Position numbers and translations under genes: made by a program. Below, one piece after another: positions 42,475 through 55,262 of a DNA stretch of 64,000 nucleotides. Source of the DNA: Crocodylus rhombifer (lineage: Eukaryota; Chordata; Crocodylia; Crocodylidae); the NCBI GenBank assembly GCA_038503035.1, contig JAVSML010021669.1, positions 310,001 through 374,000 on the forward strand, written 5' to 3'. How positions within the stretch are numbered: position 1 is the stretch's first letter; each line of letters begins with the position of its first letter. The notes below the pieces were generated by a model, which worked only from the letters and a program-made list of their open reading frames with translations, was not told the DNA's origin and searched no databases.

Positions 42475-43334
42475 CTCTGCTTTCAGGAATTAGACTCATA
42501 AGAGGATCCCACATACCATAATAAGCAGTATACCAGTCCTGGAAGGCCAATCTGATTTGCCTTTTCAAAATTTATTATGCAGTCTGTCTTTGCCTTTTCC
42601 CCCAGCTCAGAAGGGTATTAAAACTGCTGTTTTCATTTTTATTTTAAGGAAATATATTTCTGAATAGCTACCATTATGTGCCTAATAATACCTGACTCAT
42701 ACAGAATGTAATGAAGGGGGAATTGTGAAAATTAGTTCCGACATGCATAATATTCTGCACAAACTTAGCCTGAAATTTATCTATGGAATCACTTCTGTAC
42801 TTGGCAGCAATCTTAAGATCCACTAATAAGTCTGTATGTCAGTGCTGAAGCCTGCTTTCTAATAACACTTAGCAATACATCCACATTATAGAATGTTTTA
42901 TTATTTTTCTGTAAAGGGGCTTTAATATTCCACACAACGACATATAACAAAAATAGTAAGTTTGCAAGCAAAACGCTCAAAATCAGGATATGCCAAAATT
43001 AAGGCTGCATACATGGTTTTAACGCTGCTCTTTTTTTTTAAGCATTATGATAGTGGTGCTTTAAAAGCTCACAGGACGAATACCTTGCATTCAGAATCAG
43101 CACAAATTAGAGACCTAACTTCTTTAGGCACTTTTGAAAATTCCATGTAGATTCTCTCGTAAATGATTACATTTTTCCTACAGATACCTCATCTCATTAG
43201 ATGACAGGACAGATGATGGCAGTGTATGGAAAAAAGAGAATGAGTGAGATGTAGGTCTTGGATTCATGGCTCATATGTTGAAACAACATCTGTTTGCAAG
43301 TGCCATAATAAACTAATTATGAATTTATGTTGTA
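42475..43334. other. Unassigned AT-rich DNA
   Basis: I see no gene or clear repeat here. Confidence 0.45.
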
Positions 43335-43336
43335 AG

Positions 43337-43490
43337 TAAGAACATAAGAAGTGCTGTACTGGGCCAGATCAACTGTCCATCTAGCTCAGTATCCTGTCTC
43401 CTATAGTGGCAGGAGTGGATGCTTTAGAAGGAGAGCACTGAACCAGGTATCTCTAGAGTGATCTACCCCCTATTCATTACTCTTCCTGGC
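43337..43490 (-). repeat. Reptile dispersed repeat, family C, copy 2
   Basis: This is the reverse complement of the 8274-8421 copy, landmark for landmark: 'agaacataagaagtgctgta', 'tgtccatctagctcagta', 'gtggcaggagtggatgct' and 'gagtgatctaccccctatt'. A lower-similarity extension to about 43545 is likely. Confidence 0.65.
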
Positions 43491-43549
43491 ATCCACCACC
43501 ATTGGGTTAGAGATGCCAGAGAATTCACCTTCGACTATTCTGCTTAATA

Positions 43550-44089
43550 GCCAAAGTGCACATTTGGTCTCCAGGTAACAAGATAAACAGTGTCTTCTGA
43601 ATACACCAAGATGTGTTACAAGTAAGACAAGAACTCAGAAGATTTCTGTCTCATTTCATGCAAAGATTAGTCTGTGTACAGAAAAAGAAGTTTGGACCCA
43701 GTCACTGACCAGAATAAAATAAAATGATGTTTCACAGCCTCAGTCAACGCATACCATTGAACTTGTGCTATGAATGAGGGAGGGGTCCTGGAAAAATAAT
43801 AGCATGAGATCAAGCAATTCAACTCTGACTCATAATATATAAGCACCAGGCAGAAGAATTATGGCTTGGCAGGCAGTCATAACTTTTGAGGGCTTCAGTA
43901 TTGTACAATTATAGCATTCTTTTAACAGATCTTTTTAAAAATTAAAATAAGCTAGTGCCACTATAAAGTCCTTCAGTAAGTTAGGTATGGACAAAATCTA
44001 ATGGAACTATGCTGATTACACCAGCTGAAAAGTTAGCTTTTGGATGCCTATAAAAAATAGTGTGGTGAAATAAATCTGTATAGTTCATC
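43550..44089. other. Unassigned AT-rich DNA
   Basis: I see no gene or clear repeat here. Confidence 0.45.
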
Positions 44090-44097
44090 ATTTAGAT

Positions 44098-44317
44098 CAG
44101 TGGTCCCCAACCTTTTTTATACTGCAGACTGGTATGGGAGCAGGACAGGGTAAATGGAGCCAGCTGCCTCCCCCCTGGGGCTGCCCTGCCGCCCAGCTTT
44201 AACCCTGCACATGACTGCTGGCAGTGGAAGCCGCTCACCCAGGTGGACAGATGGGGGTCCAAGCAGGAGACTTGTACTGCAACCTGGTACCGGTTCATAG
44301 CTGGTTGGGAACTTCTG
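44098..44317 (+). mobile_element. 220-bp non-autonomous hAT element with exact 8-bp duplication
   Basis: ATTTAGAT occurs at 44090-44097 and again at 44318-44325. The ends are CAGTGGTCCCCAACC and, reversed, CAGAAGTTCCCAACC (12 of 15 match). Both the end sequence and the duplication length are standard for hAT. There is no coding capacity. Confidence 0.88.
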
Positions 44318-44329
44318 ATTTAGATGTCA

Positions 44330-45990
44330 ATAAGAAAACTGCATTTAGCTTGGACACCTATATTTTAGAAAACTATTGACAGCTTTCAGAATTAGTAAGA
44401 TGCCAGCTCATAGAGGCACACCTCTGTGAGCAAACAAACACAAAACCCATCCTTGCCTCTAAGAGAATTAAATGTTTTCAGGTTAGTGTATCTTCAAGGG
44501 GAACTAACAATTCTATCTTGAGAATTCAGTCACTAAGGATTTGTGCAAGTACTGTCATTACTCAGTAAATTATCTTTTCCCAAGAATGCTACCTCAGGAT
44601 CATCTCCAAAATTTATTGCTATCGTTAAATTAAGTTAGACAAATTATCCAATATGTGTTAGTTTAAATCAGTGCATGTTATCAAGTAAAATGTGTGACTA
44701 CAAAGGAAAGAAGACTTGTTTGTAAATGTGAACCCTGATCTGACCTTAATCACCTTCTGCCTAGATAACTGAAATCTTTTCCTCTCTGGACTTGATGTCT
44801 GGACCATTTTCTTGCTTGTCCATAAAAACTACTGGTTAAAATAATTTCCTTAATTTGTCATTCTAACTCTAGTATTCCCACTTTTCAGTCCTGTGAATGG
44901 CTCCCCCACTTCTATCATATTCAACACAAACTTCTTGTTCTAACTTTCAAAAAAACTTCCTAGTTTAGTCTTAATTGACCTAAGAAGCCCATTATCCTAT
45001 TGAGAGGTTGACTCCCGTCTTTGGTCTGCCAATACCAGCTTCTAATTCCTGCTAGTTTGCTTTTTCCACAAGAACTACGGTACTGTCATCCCATGTTGCC
45101 TCAGAATGTGTAGGAAAAGCTTCCAGTGAACATCTATAAGCCTGTCCCCTATCCTTTGAGTTCCTTGACACCAACCTTCTTTCAATATGATGCACACAGA
45201 AAAAAGTTACACAATAAAGATGAGACAGGTGATGAGTTGCTGTTATTACTGCTAGCAATAGCGATAAGCTAGAAAGCTAGTATGCAACCTATCCATGCTA
45301 AAACATCTGATTATTCTGTTACAGCTCTCTCTTCTATGCCATAATTTTTGTCACCGCCCACATCTTATTCTGTCTTTTATCCAATGATGGATAAAGGCTT
45401 CAAAAGTCTTGGACCACCTTAACTATGTCCGTCATGAATAAACATAGTAAGAAATTATAAGTATAGCATGGCAGTGTAACAGCTAACAAAGATCTCACTG
45501 TTTTGGAAGTGATGTGATTTGGAGCTGTATTTCCCAGGAGAAATTTCTACTCATAATTGTTTGAAGGAAGATTAATTGCATAACAGCAGATTATGGGAGC
45601 TCCAGATATTTTTGACTGGATCTAAAAAGTTAAATATAGTAACACATCCTCTAAAGGTAATCTTGCCAGTTAAATAACCTCCATCTTCTCAAGATGACAG
45701 CTGATTGTTTCCTCGGTAACAAAGGCTGCTCCACACTGTGGCATATTGAAGGGAAAAAGTCAACTTGAAATCATGTTTCTAGCTGAAATGGTTATACCCA
45801 CTATAGCTACAAATAACCCTTGAGCTTTCTAGGACAGAAAAAGCTTGCTTTTAATATTTGTATTGATTTTCATGTTAACTGTATGCATGTGACAGGAATG
45901 AGCATATAATCAGTTTTGCACTGGTTTGATGACAGTCTGTTGCATCATCCTCAAATGCTGCTCTACAGAGAATTCACTTGTACATGCTTC
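44330..45990. other. Unassigned AT-rich DNA
   Basis: I see no gene or clear repeat here. Confidence 0.45.
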
Positions 45991-46099
45991 CCACTGCAAA
46001 ACTATGATTACAGTAACAGAAGCAACAAACCTGAAACTGACAGTGAAAATGAAGAAGCAGTAGGTATAGGTAGGGACCTACTCAATTTGCAGATGTCAT

Positions 46100-47480
46100 G
46101 GAAACCACAAAATCCAAGATTATTCACAAAATCAACAAAAACAAACATATTAAAAATAAAATGCTGGCTCCCCAGCAGGAGCCAGAGGTTCTCACTGCCA
46201 GCAGAGGAGGGTACCAGCTGGTGGGGCAGCACAAAGGCAGCAAAGATGATCGCCACACACTCATCCCTCCTCCCTGCCTGGGGCCTCCCTGCCTATCAAG
46301 GCCTGCTAGCAACCAAGATGGTGCAAAACCCCGTGTCTCTCCTCCCTCTGGGCATCTCTGCCAATCAATGCCAAGGGATGGAGCTGGCAGCCGCCTCTCA
46401 CCCATCAGCCTCAGGGCTAGGGTGGCCATCTGTCCCTAATTGGGCAGGACAGTCCCAAAATATAAATATCAGGTCCTGGTCCTGGGCTGAATGACTCCAG
46501 GACAGCATTTGTCTTGGATTGTCCTCGACACAGTGAAACCATAGCAACTATCATCCCAGTATCATGTGCAGGGGTCTGGGTTTTCATTTCACCACAGAAA
46601 AATGCAGGAAACTGTGGTTTTCCCCTTGCAGGCTTGCACAGTTCCAGGCTGGGGTTACTGGGACCCCAGGGGCAGGGTGGGGAGCAGGATGGAGCTGCAG
46701 GTGGTTCATCCAGCATCCCAGTGCTTAAAAATGGTGGGAGGGGAGCTTGAACTAAAGCTTGTCAAATGAGTTTTAGTTCAAGGACTGCCACAATCATTTT
46801 TAAGTGCAGGAACGCTTTTAGGCATGGAGTCGAGTGGGGCAAGCAGAGATGCCCGCTGTGGGCTGCCTTTGCCCTGGGAGCCACATGCTGGCCACATGTC
46901 TCCTGCCTGTGCAGCAGCAGGAGGAACAACTTGCCACTGGCACTGTTACTGGATGGGCAGGGGACAAATGCCCAGCATGCGGCTCTCAAGGCAAAGGCAA
47001 CAGAATGGAGAACACTGACCCACAGCCCGGCACACAAATCTGGGGAGGGGGGGCACATACCCCCCATTCCCCCTCTGGGGGCTGCACACACACCAGGGAG
47101 CCAACCCCCTTTCCCAATGCCCTGTGCCCCCTGGACCAGCCACCTGCAGCTCCATCCCACTTCCCGCCCCAGCCTTGGGGTCTGCCCCAATCACTTGCTA
47201 ACCATGGGAGTCCTGATCTGCCCCCTCCATGCCTCTTCCTTTCCACAGACTTACCTGCAGGGCACTGCTCTCCCAACTGCTTGACTGCATTCCTAGCTAT
47301 GTGCACGTGTGCAGCTACAAATGAGGGTTGCTGGGGCAATGCTGGCAGCACCGCACACAAAAGACAACCAAGCTACATGCCAGGAGCTACCCCCCCTGCC
47401 CCCATGCCGCCACTGCCACCACAGTCTGTTCCCAGCAGCAGATCACGGGAAAAAGAGTTAGGAACTAAATCTGTGAAATG
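46100..47480. repeat. GC-rich repeat block with nested inverted repeats
   Basis: The block includes a family D-like start CTAGGGTGGCCA (46417-46428). It also holds an inverted pair of 52-base arms, 46662-46713 and 47131-47182 (41 of 52 match, with an identical run of 18). Between those lies a hairpin at 46721-46807 whose centre is CTTGAACTAAA (46746-46756) against TTTAGTTCAAG (46772-46782). Long open frames on both strands reflect base composition. Probably one or more DNA transposons of unknown class. Confidence 0.5.
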
Positions 47481-47484
47481 TTAA

Positions 47485-47890
47485 GTGGTGTAGAAGTCAG
47501 AATATGCTGTGAGCAGTTGCACATTAAGAGTTAACATTATTTGCTCGCACAGCTCTGACTTGCCACTAGAAGACTGGCAAACAGGACTGTAACTTACTCA
47601 TTTTCCATGATAGTTTTTCAAAAGCCTTAACTCATGTATGAAAATGAGTCTGTTGCAAAAGGTGCGACTAGCTAAGACACCTGCTCTGAGTTGGGGCAGG
47701 GTGGGAGAGAGTGGGGGTCTGGGGCACTTAATATGAATTAATGAGCTTTAATGTGCAGATGCTCATGTTTTAAGTACCCTCAGTATGGTCTAAGTGTAGC
47801 AAGTAATTGCACCTCAGGTCTGAGTTATTTTAAATCTTTAAACAGAGTGTATACACTGCTTGTATTGTCTATGTTTCACCAATGTTCTTA
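47485..47890. other. Unassigned DNA
   Basis: I see no gene or clear repeat here. Confidence 0.4.
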
Positions 47891-47893
47891 TTC

Positions 47894-47975
47894 TAACTAT
47901 GCAGTTTGTCCAATAAAAGATATTGCCCCAAAAATTCCTTGCCTCTTGCATAATTCCTAGACCATCGTGGCTACA
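47894..47975 (-). mobile_element. Half copy of the fold-back element (family F)
   Basis: This matches the right arm at 58740-58823: 'cagtttgtccaataaaagat', 'aattccttgcctcttgcat' and 'ctagaccatcgtggctac'. It carries one arm only. Confidence 0.6.
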
Positions 47976-47979
47976 TCAT

Positions 47980-50900
47980 CCTGTCTGTCCAGTCAGTAAG
48001 AAAAAAGGGGATGGAACTATAAATGACCCTAATGTATTTTTAAAATATTATTTTTACAGCAAAATAATATTGGTAAACAGAAAGATATAACTCCACTATT
48101 TAAATTTTATTCCTGGATTAGGTCTTCCTTTCTTTAACTCTCTCCTACTCCCTCTCTAATTGTTCCTTCACTGTGCTAGTAAGAGGGTTCCACATTTCTG
48201 GACTCAAGTCTGTGACCTCTCCTCTTCTTTTTCTCTCTATGTTGTCTCCAGTTGATCTCATTTGATGTAATATAAAAGGAAAATTTCCATTTTGCTCACT
48301 TCAATTCAAGATATAATGTCAGAAAATGTCTGACTGGTTGCCTTCACAAAAGTCTTCAGGTTCATTGTGCTAGTCTTGATTAACTGCACTGCTTCACTGG
48401 GATACCCATATGAATCTCTGGGTGGGGAAGGACTGCACTATGAAGAAGTTGAAGTTAAACTTAAAAAAAAAAAAAAAAAAAAATCAAATCAGGATCTGAA
48501 ATCTAAACTCTTTTTATGAATTGTAAATTAGAATAGAATTTCATTTAAAAAGAAGTAACTGAAGAGATTAGATAGAGCCTTGCCACAGCAAAATCAGTTT
48601 CCCCAGGGCATTATTGTTTAACTTCATCATTACCTGTATTATTTACTGATTTGCAATTTGCTTTGTATGTATCCAACGATAAAGGCTTTCCTAAGACCAC
48701 TGAACATTACTGCCACCTGCAGTGTGGTGTGCCACTTAATTACATAAATGTAAACAACTAGCAACCCGAGAGGAATTCAGCAAAATTTCCAAGGACTCCT
48801 AATTTTGTAAAAAAATCAAGTTCACTTGTTTCAAATCAAAAACAACATCACTGCTATATCTATGACACCTATAACAATTCAGCGTAATCAACACTAGTTC
48901 ACAATATATAGTAACATGACCAAAGTTTTTATATATAATTAAAGTTGAAACATCTGTAGGGAAAGCTGGTGGAGAGATCCTGATAAAACTCTAGGCAGGT
49001 TACTTGGCCTTTTCTTTATGATCTCTAATGACTGCTGCTAAGTGACTTAGGATGCACATTACTGTTAAAATTGTCACCGGTTCAAATCTGCAAACTGATT
49101 TAGTAGCACCAAACAGTTGCTATAAAAGCACACAAAATATGCACACACGTACCCCACCACCCGCCCTACATTCAACAACTAGAAAAGAAAGATGTACTTT
49201 AATAGGTAGATAAATTTTCTGGATGGCTTGCATCCATATCATCTTTCAACAGCATAACTGGTACAAGCAAGAATTGTTTATTTGCTTTGAAATTAAAAAC
49301 ATGCCTGTAACATGACTTTGACATTAACCCAAAAATTTAGTGGAAGTAATATTAAGACTGAAGCCAAAGCACATCCGCAAATGCACTATACACAACAACC
49401 TTTACACCTCCATACCCCATCTCCCTCAACCTCATTTTAAGAAGGTTTCAACATTCAGTTTTATTCACATTGGGCTTTCCTCCAAAACCAGCACATTCTG
49501 TTCTCACTGCAATAAAGTCCTTGAGAACCAAGCATTTTGAATGTTATAGCTGAAATGTGGGCATAATGAGAGTAAATTAAATGCAATTTAATCTAGTTGG
49601 GAGGCCAGGAGACTGTGTTCAAATACAGAATGTTGTGATGAGAGCAACAGCACAATTCAGAATAGACTCTCTTCTTTTGCTTTTTGTCTGTGTCCTAATA
49701 AAATCAATGTAAATGAACTGCCTAGTGGAACACGGTTGGCATGGGTACTTAAATGACTTTTTTTAGACTGCTTCTTTTCCTGGATTTATTCCACTGTCAT
49801 TGTGTTTAGGGCTGTAGAACATAAAGAGGCAAATAAACTGATGTTTTCAAAATACTCACAGTACAGGGACATTTTAAGATGCCTACCAGCTGTTTAGAGT
49901 TCAGGATAAGCTGCAATCATACAAACAGCTACATTTATGAAATCAGGTTTGTGAAACTGGCTACATATAAACTAACAATGTCTCTGTCATGGAGATCATA
50001 AACATGAGGATTTAAGTAAACAAGCAAGAATGAGGAAACATAGAATTAAAAAGATTAAAAGATTATACTTACTAAAAAGTTACATATAATGCAAAACAGA
50101 CCAAAAGGGAAAAAGAGGGATGAAAGAAATTTTATAATTTATTAAAACATTAAAAAATAAAACAAATCATCAGGTAAAAACTAGTCCAAAAGCCAGGACA
50201 AAAATCCAGAAAAGAGAACTCTTCCCAAAAAACAAACCGGGGGGACGGACTCGACATAAATTTACTCTGTAGTCATAGGCTCTAGCTTTCTCCCCCCCAC
50301 CCCCCGCAAGCTAAAGGAGGCCATCCATCTAGGCAATGAAGTACAGTGGTAAAGATAAAGCTACTTCCTCTTACTCACCTAAAACTATATGTGAAAAAGC
50401 TGGTACTTCCTTTTCAGTAGCAGTGTTTTTTCAAGATACATAGTCCACATGGAACCTGGTACACGTGATCCTCATGTGTCTGAGATCAGCTCCATCCATC
50501 AAGCTGAACTCTAGATGGCCTTGTACCCCACAAGTGAGCACATAAATTATAGAGTGGGCCCAACCCTCCCACAGTTCCTTCACCAAATTGCTGAGCTATA
50601 AGACTATAAAAACAGAAAATGAGAGTAGGTCATGGGATCAGTTTGGCCTACATACCTTGAAGAATTGCTTACTGCATAAAACTATGCAACCACTCTCTTT
50701 GCCCACCTGGATCTCATTATTAGTGACTAGCAAAAAGTTATCTCCTGGCTTGGAACTGGGTGCTTGAGTTGCATATTAATTAGGATTACAGGACAGCATT
50801 ACCAAAGTGGATATCCAAAACGGACTGCAATAATATAAGTGGCTCTACCTACCTAGCTCAGAGAAGGATGTTATAGTTAGACATACGTTTATCACATAAT

Positions 50901-51540
50901 CACAGATCCCAAATGCAGTGACTGGTCTTATCCTTCTGCTCAGGATAAGACCATCTAACTATGAACCTTTGGGTTTTAGTGCCAGCGGGAGCAGTCAAAA
51001 TTTCCAGCCTGGGCTGCAGCCGGCACCCAATGTTTCTAAGGAAGGTGGAATACCCTTCCCCAGCCGAGCCCCTCAACATCTGTAACAAAAGAGGGAAAAA
51101 TTCTTTCTTGGCCATGTGGCAACCAGCAACGCCTAGAAGCACAGAAAATACTAAACAAGCTGAGTTCTGCTTTGCAAGCTGAGGGCACCAAACATAACTC
51201 CATGTACCACATCCTCTTCCACTCACCACATCCTCTTTCTGGACACCAGAACTCCCTTTTCTGTTTCCCCTCCACAATCTTATCCCAGCTCCTTTATGAT
51301 TTAATAATTTAGTTATGATTTAAGCAGGAATTTCTAGCTTTCCAATTTTGTTTTTTTAAAAAAGAGTGACGGATGCATCCTTTACCTATGCAAAAAAGGC
51401 AACACAGTTCCCATCATTAAACAGAATACAAACATCATAATGACATATTTTAAACCTGAGAATTTGTTTGCACAACAATGGCTAGAGTCCTGGTATTAAC
51501 ACATCACATTTCTATTATTTGTTTTATAATCTCCATGAGC
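47980..51540. other. Unassigned AT-rich DNA
   Basis: No gene is seen. It includes an A run at 48463-48483. Sequence just before that run (48380-48450) vaguely resembles a SINE or L2 tail but is not assignable. Confidence 0.4.
48463..48483 (+). repeat. A homopolymer run
   Basis: 21 consecutive A. It may be a retroposon tail, but no parent element is recognised to its left. Confidence 0.9.
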
Positions 51541-51546
51541 AACTAA

Positions 51547-51800
51547 GGGTTTGTGTGTATTTATATTATACAATGCAATGCCATGCAAATACCTGTGCTA
51601 GCTCAGGTAATGTTAAGAGAACAGATGCATCTGTGAAGGACTCTGCCTAGGCTGATTAGCTCTACTGACAAACAGGATTTATCAGTCCGGGCAAAATGCT
51701 GTTCCACTGCAGCTACAGAGCTAACAGTACTCACACAAAACCATTCAGAATTAGTTTGCATATCTTTGCATGACACTGCATTGTGCAAGTAGACATACCC
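51547..51800 (+). mobile_element. 254-bp TIR element with TTAA-like flanks
   Basis: The left end reads GGGTTTGTGTGTATTT, continuing to 'acaatgcaatgccatgcaaa'. The right end, reversed, reads GGGTATGTCTACTTGC, continuing to 'acaatgcagtgtcatgcaaa'. The inverted repeats are therefore about 40 bases. CTAA (51543-51546) precedes and TTAA (51801-51804) follows. Similar 'gggtatgtctaca' ends are very common in turtle and crocodilian genomes. Non-coding. Confidence 0.65.
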
Positions 51801-51804
51801 TTAA

Positions 51805-52490
51805 AGACTAGTTGGCTAACAAATAAGTTGCTCAGAAGCAGATGGATACTGCAAGAATTCCATCTGGCTGCTAGGACATGGTCAGAAGGAACTGTGCTTT
51901 ACACTCTTGAATAGGAGAGCGGCATTAGTGCATCTGTTATACAGACACAGCCCCAAAAGACACTCCTAGCCAAAAGAACTCAAATCTCATGCACATGCAC
52001 ATGCACATCAGAACTGTGATCCATTCAGACAGTTACTCAAAGAAAAACAACATAATTCCAAAGAAATACTTCAGAGGATGAGACAAGAAAAGAATGGAAG
52101 TGCATTTTTACACACATGGCTTTGGAGAGGCTATTGATATTCCTATATGAACTATCCTATGATTTGTATTTGACCTATACTAATGAATGTTTCTATTCTG
52201 AGACACAGTTTTCCAGAAGGGACTGGTGATTTCTGCATTCTAAATTTGGCACACCCTAGAGTGTCTTTATTTCCACAGGACAGGAAAGCAAAGCACTTTC
52301 TGAAAATCAGGCCATCTTATATTGGCTACCCATAGTCACTAGTCACATTGGAAAAATGCAACTCCTTCTCTTCTCTGATGGACCAAATCACAATGGGACA
52401 CAAAGCAGAAAATGTCAAGGATAAAACCCCAACTCACATTGGGTTTAATAACATTTAACCTTTATATCAGTTTCATTCAAAACATTTTTT
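51805..52490. other. Unassigned AT-rich DNA
   Basis: I see no gene or clear repeat here. Confidence 0.45.
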
Positions 52491-52499
52491 ATTTTAGAT

Positions 52500-52769
52500 C
52501 AGAGCTGTCAAATGGGTTCTTCACAGCACAATGTATGGCCCCAAGGCTCCCACCCAGCGCCCACTCCCCACACCACTCCAGATGCTGCTGTAACCCACGG
52601 TGTGGTACAGCAAGGAAGCTGAGGGAAGGCTGCCTGTGCACCTGATTCCGGGGGAGGGGGCCACCTGTACAATGCAAGAGTTGTCTACGGAATAGAGGCG
52701 AGATGTGGCCCAGGGGACAGTGCCTCATACTCAAGTTGCCCCTGGCTGCTTAGAAGTTGGGCAGACCTG
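52500..52769 (+). mobile_element. 270-bp non-autonomous hAT element
   Basis: TTTTAGAT (52492-52499) precedes and CTTTAGAT (52770-52777) follows: an 8-bp duplication with one change. The ends are CAGAGCTGTC and, reversed, CAGGTCTGCC. It is probably related to the element at 10907-11194, which shares the 'tgtcaaa' start. The body is GC-rich and non-coding. Confidence 0.75.
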
Positions 52770-52779
52770 CTTTAGATTG

Positions 52780-55245
52780 CTATGGTAAATGCACTGTGAG
52801 ATTGCATGCAAACTGTCAAGTATTTTTTCAGTAATGTCTACAATCAAGTAGTACAAATTTATTACTATCTATTAGGTAAACTACCTTCTTGGCTTTGCAT
52901 TTTCATTATGATGAATAAAAAGGGCCTCCAGATCTTTCTTGTAATTTCTACTTTTAAAAACATTTAAAATATCCAGTCCTTTTCATGAGGGAACCTTTAC
53001 AAAATCTTTGGATGACCTGAATAGTGATGTCAGTCTAATTTATGTAATCGAAGTTGGAACTCTCTCTTTAGAAATGAAGGGGGCAAGGATGCTGGATCAG
53101 ACTATAAATGAATAATGGCTTCAATATTTTAATTGATCCAACCAAACATCTGAAACCTAGCACTGAAACAAAAATATTTGATTGTGATGTAAACTTTAGT
53201 GGACAACCTGCTTTTTAACTCAAATTCACTATAGAACAAAATAAGTTTGCACTTTCTTCTCTTTATTATAAATCATTCTAGTACTTGTTAATACATTCAT
53301 GAAATGTTCATTCATTCAAAACTCCTGTTGCTACAACAACAGTACCACATCATTTAGATATAATTTTTTTTTTTATGTGAATGTGTGTAATATTCTTTAA
53401 TACTCAAGCTGTAGTTATTTTGGGAAGAATAGCTTGCAGACCAGCACTGGAGAACACTTATGTAACATGCTTATACATGTTACATAACTTTCATATATAG
53501 TGACAGCCAAACGATCACTAGGATTTCTGACCACTAGATAGCTTCCCTCACCCTTCCTTCCATTCCACTCATGGATAAGAGATGTGAAAAAAAGCCACTT
53601 AGATTACATGGTATCAGTATCCTAATGGAGTCACCTTTGCTAACAACATACTGCTGAGAAGATTTCTGGTTTTCAGACTTTTTGACTAAGTACATTCAGG
53701 TTTACAAATTTAAAAGGTTTCATATCACTCATCAACCTAAAATCAGACATGGATTCTAGTAACAGACTAAGGAGATAGAAATGTGTTTGTCTTTTAGCTA
53801 TGGGTGAAGAAATTCCTATCACAGCAAAGTTATTTGCAAACATTTGGGAGGCTCCAGTTTTTCACAAGATGTCTTTCCCCTCATTTATTACTAATGCGAT
53901 ATTTAGCTAAGCAATCAATAAATATTTGCAGACAGTCTATGTGTGGGGAGGAATCCCCTATAACACGTTAATATTTTCACCACAATTTAAGAGTTGTTTG
54001 AAAAATATTTTCTAGGACATACTTCTCAATTCAGGTAGTGTTCTTGGCTGATATCACTGCAAAAAATGAATTATATTACTTTTACAAAATCATTTTCTGT
54101 TTTCTGTTAAACAGTAGCAGTCATGTAATTATGTAATATATTTGCCTTAATATTTATTAACCATTTTTCCAATATAATCATTCGTTCTGAAGCTTTCGAA
54201 TAACGTCTTTCCCTATTAAGACATACATAACACATTCCTTTTCAGGAAACCCTGACCTCCCTCCACATGCCAATTCTAAGGGAACTGAAATCATACTTTT
54301 TATTTAACAAAAATAAAAATATCACATGCAAACTTCTATCACATTCTGTTGTGACAAAACACCTTTCATTTTCTGCAAATGTCATTAGAATTATATTAGC
54401 ACAGTACAAAAAGCAGAAATTGTACTATATATGTAAGTCTAAAATGCAAATTTAAAAAAAAAATGTTCAGTAGTTGAGTACAAAATAAAGTAGAACATGG
54501 AGGACTTTCACTATCAGAGTCTAAGAATCTTAAGATTGTGTATAAAGATAAGGCCTTAATTACTTGATATTGTTAATTTAAGATTTTTTTAAAAATAAAA
54601 AACAACACAGAATCTGAAGTAGAAAAAGTGGCATTTAGGTGTAATGCCTGTGAAGGACATGGGATAAAAGAAAATTTGACCTAAAAAACTAAGAGGCTGT
54701 GCACATTAAAGGAAAGTTCCTGAAATGTTTATCTTAGTGCAACAGTTTCGTCCTCAAAGCTATTCAGTATAATTAGTATTTGCTGAAAAAATGACATATA
54801 CAGTACACTGTAGGTAGACAGTTTTAAATACAGCTGCTCTAGGAAAAAATGGCTGCTAAGCCTTTCAAAAACTGCCTGCTGTGATCAAAACAATGCCATT
54901 ATGAATGAAAACACATGCAGTAGTTGCACACAAAATAGCTACTACGGAATTATTTTTCTGTGTCAGCTACAGAAATCACATAGGTTCTGGTCACAACTCT
55001 GCAAATTGAGTTCCATTTTCTGCTTAAAGCAAGGATTCAATCACTTCGTATTTATCATAACTATCAAATTTACACTAGTTTATAAGCAGTTGGAATCTTG
55101 AAGTTTCTGCAAAGAAATTTACATATAAGCATTAGAAAACATGTAAGCTAATAGAAAACACCACTGATATGTGGTGGTACATTTTTTGTAGGAAAAGTCA
55201 AGCGATGGAAAAGATCTACTGTGTTATGCCATATAAGCTACCTCC
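52780..55245. other. Unassigned AT-rich DNA
   Basis: No gene is seen. It contains a perfect 12-bp hairpin at 53458-53487. Confidence 0.45.
53458..53487. repeat. Perfect 12-bp-stem hairpin
   Basis: TTATGTAACATG (53458-53469) and CATGTTACATAA (53476-53487) pair fully around a CTTATA loop. Function is unknown. Confidence 0.6.
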
Positions 55246-55262
55246 CTACCAATGCAGCATTT

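Noticed and set aside
46762..47484. Open frames of 142-216 codons in the GC-rich block
   Set aside because: They are Pro-, Gly- and Cys-rich by composition, overlap in several frames and lie between inverted repeats. No domain is recognised.
48463..48483. Processed pseudogene marked by an A run
   Set aside because: No coding remnant is recognisable to the left and no flanking duplication is seen.
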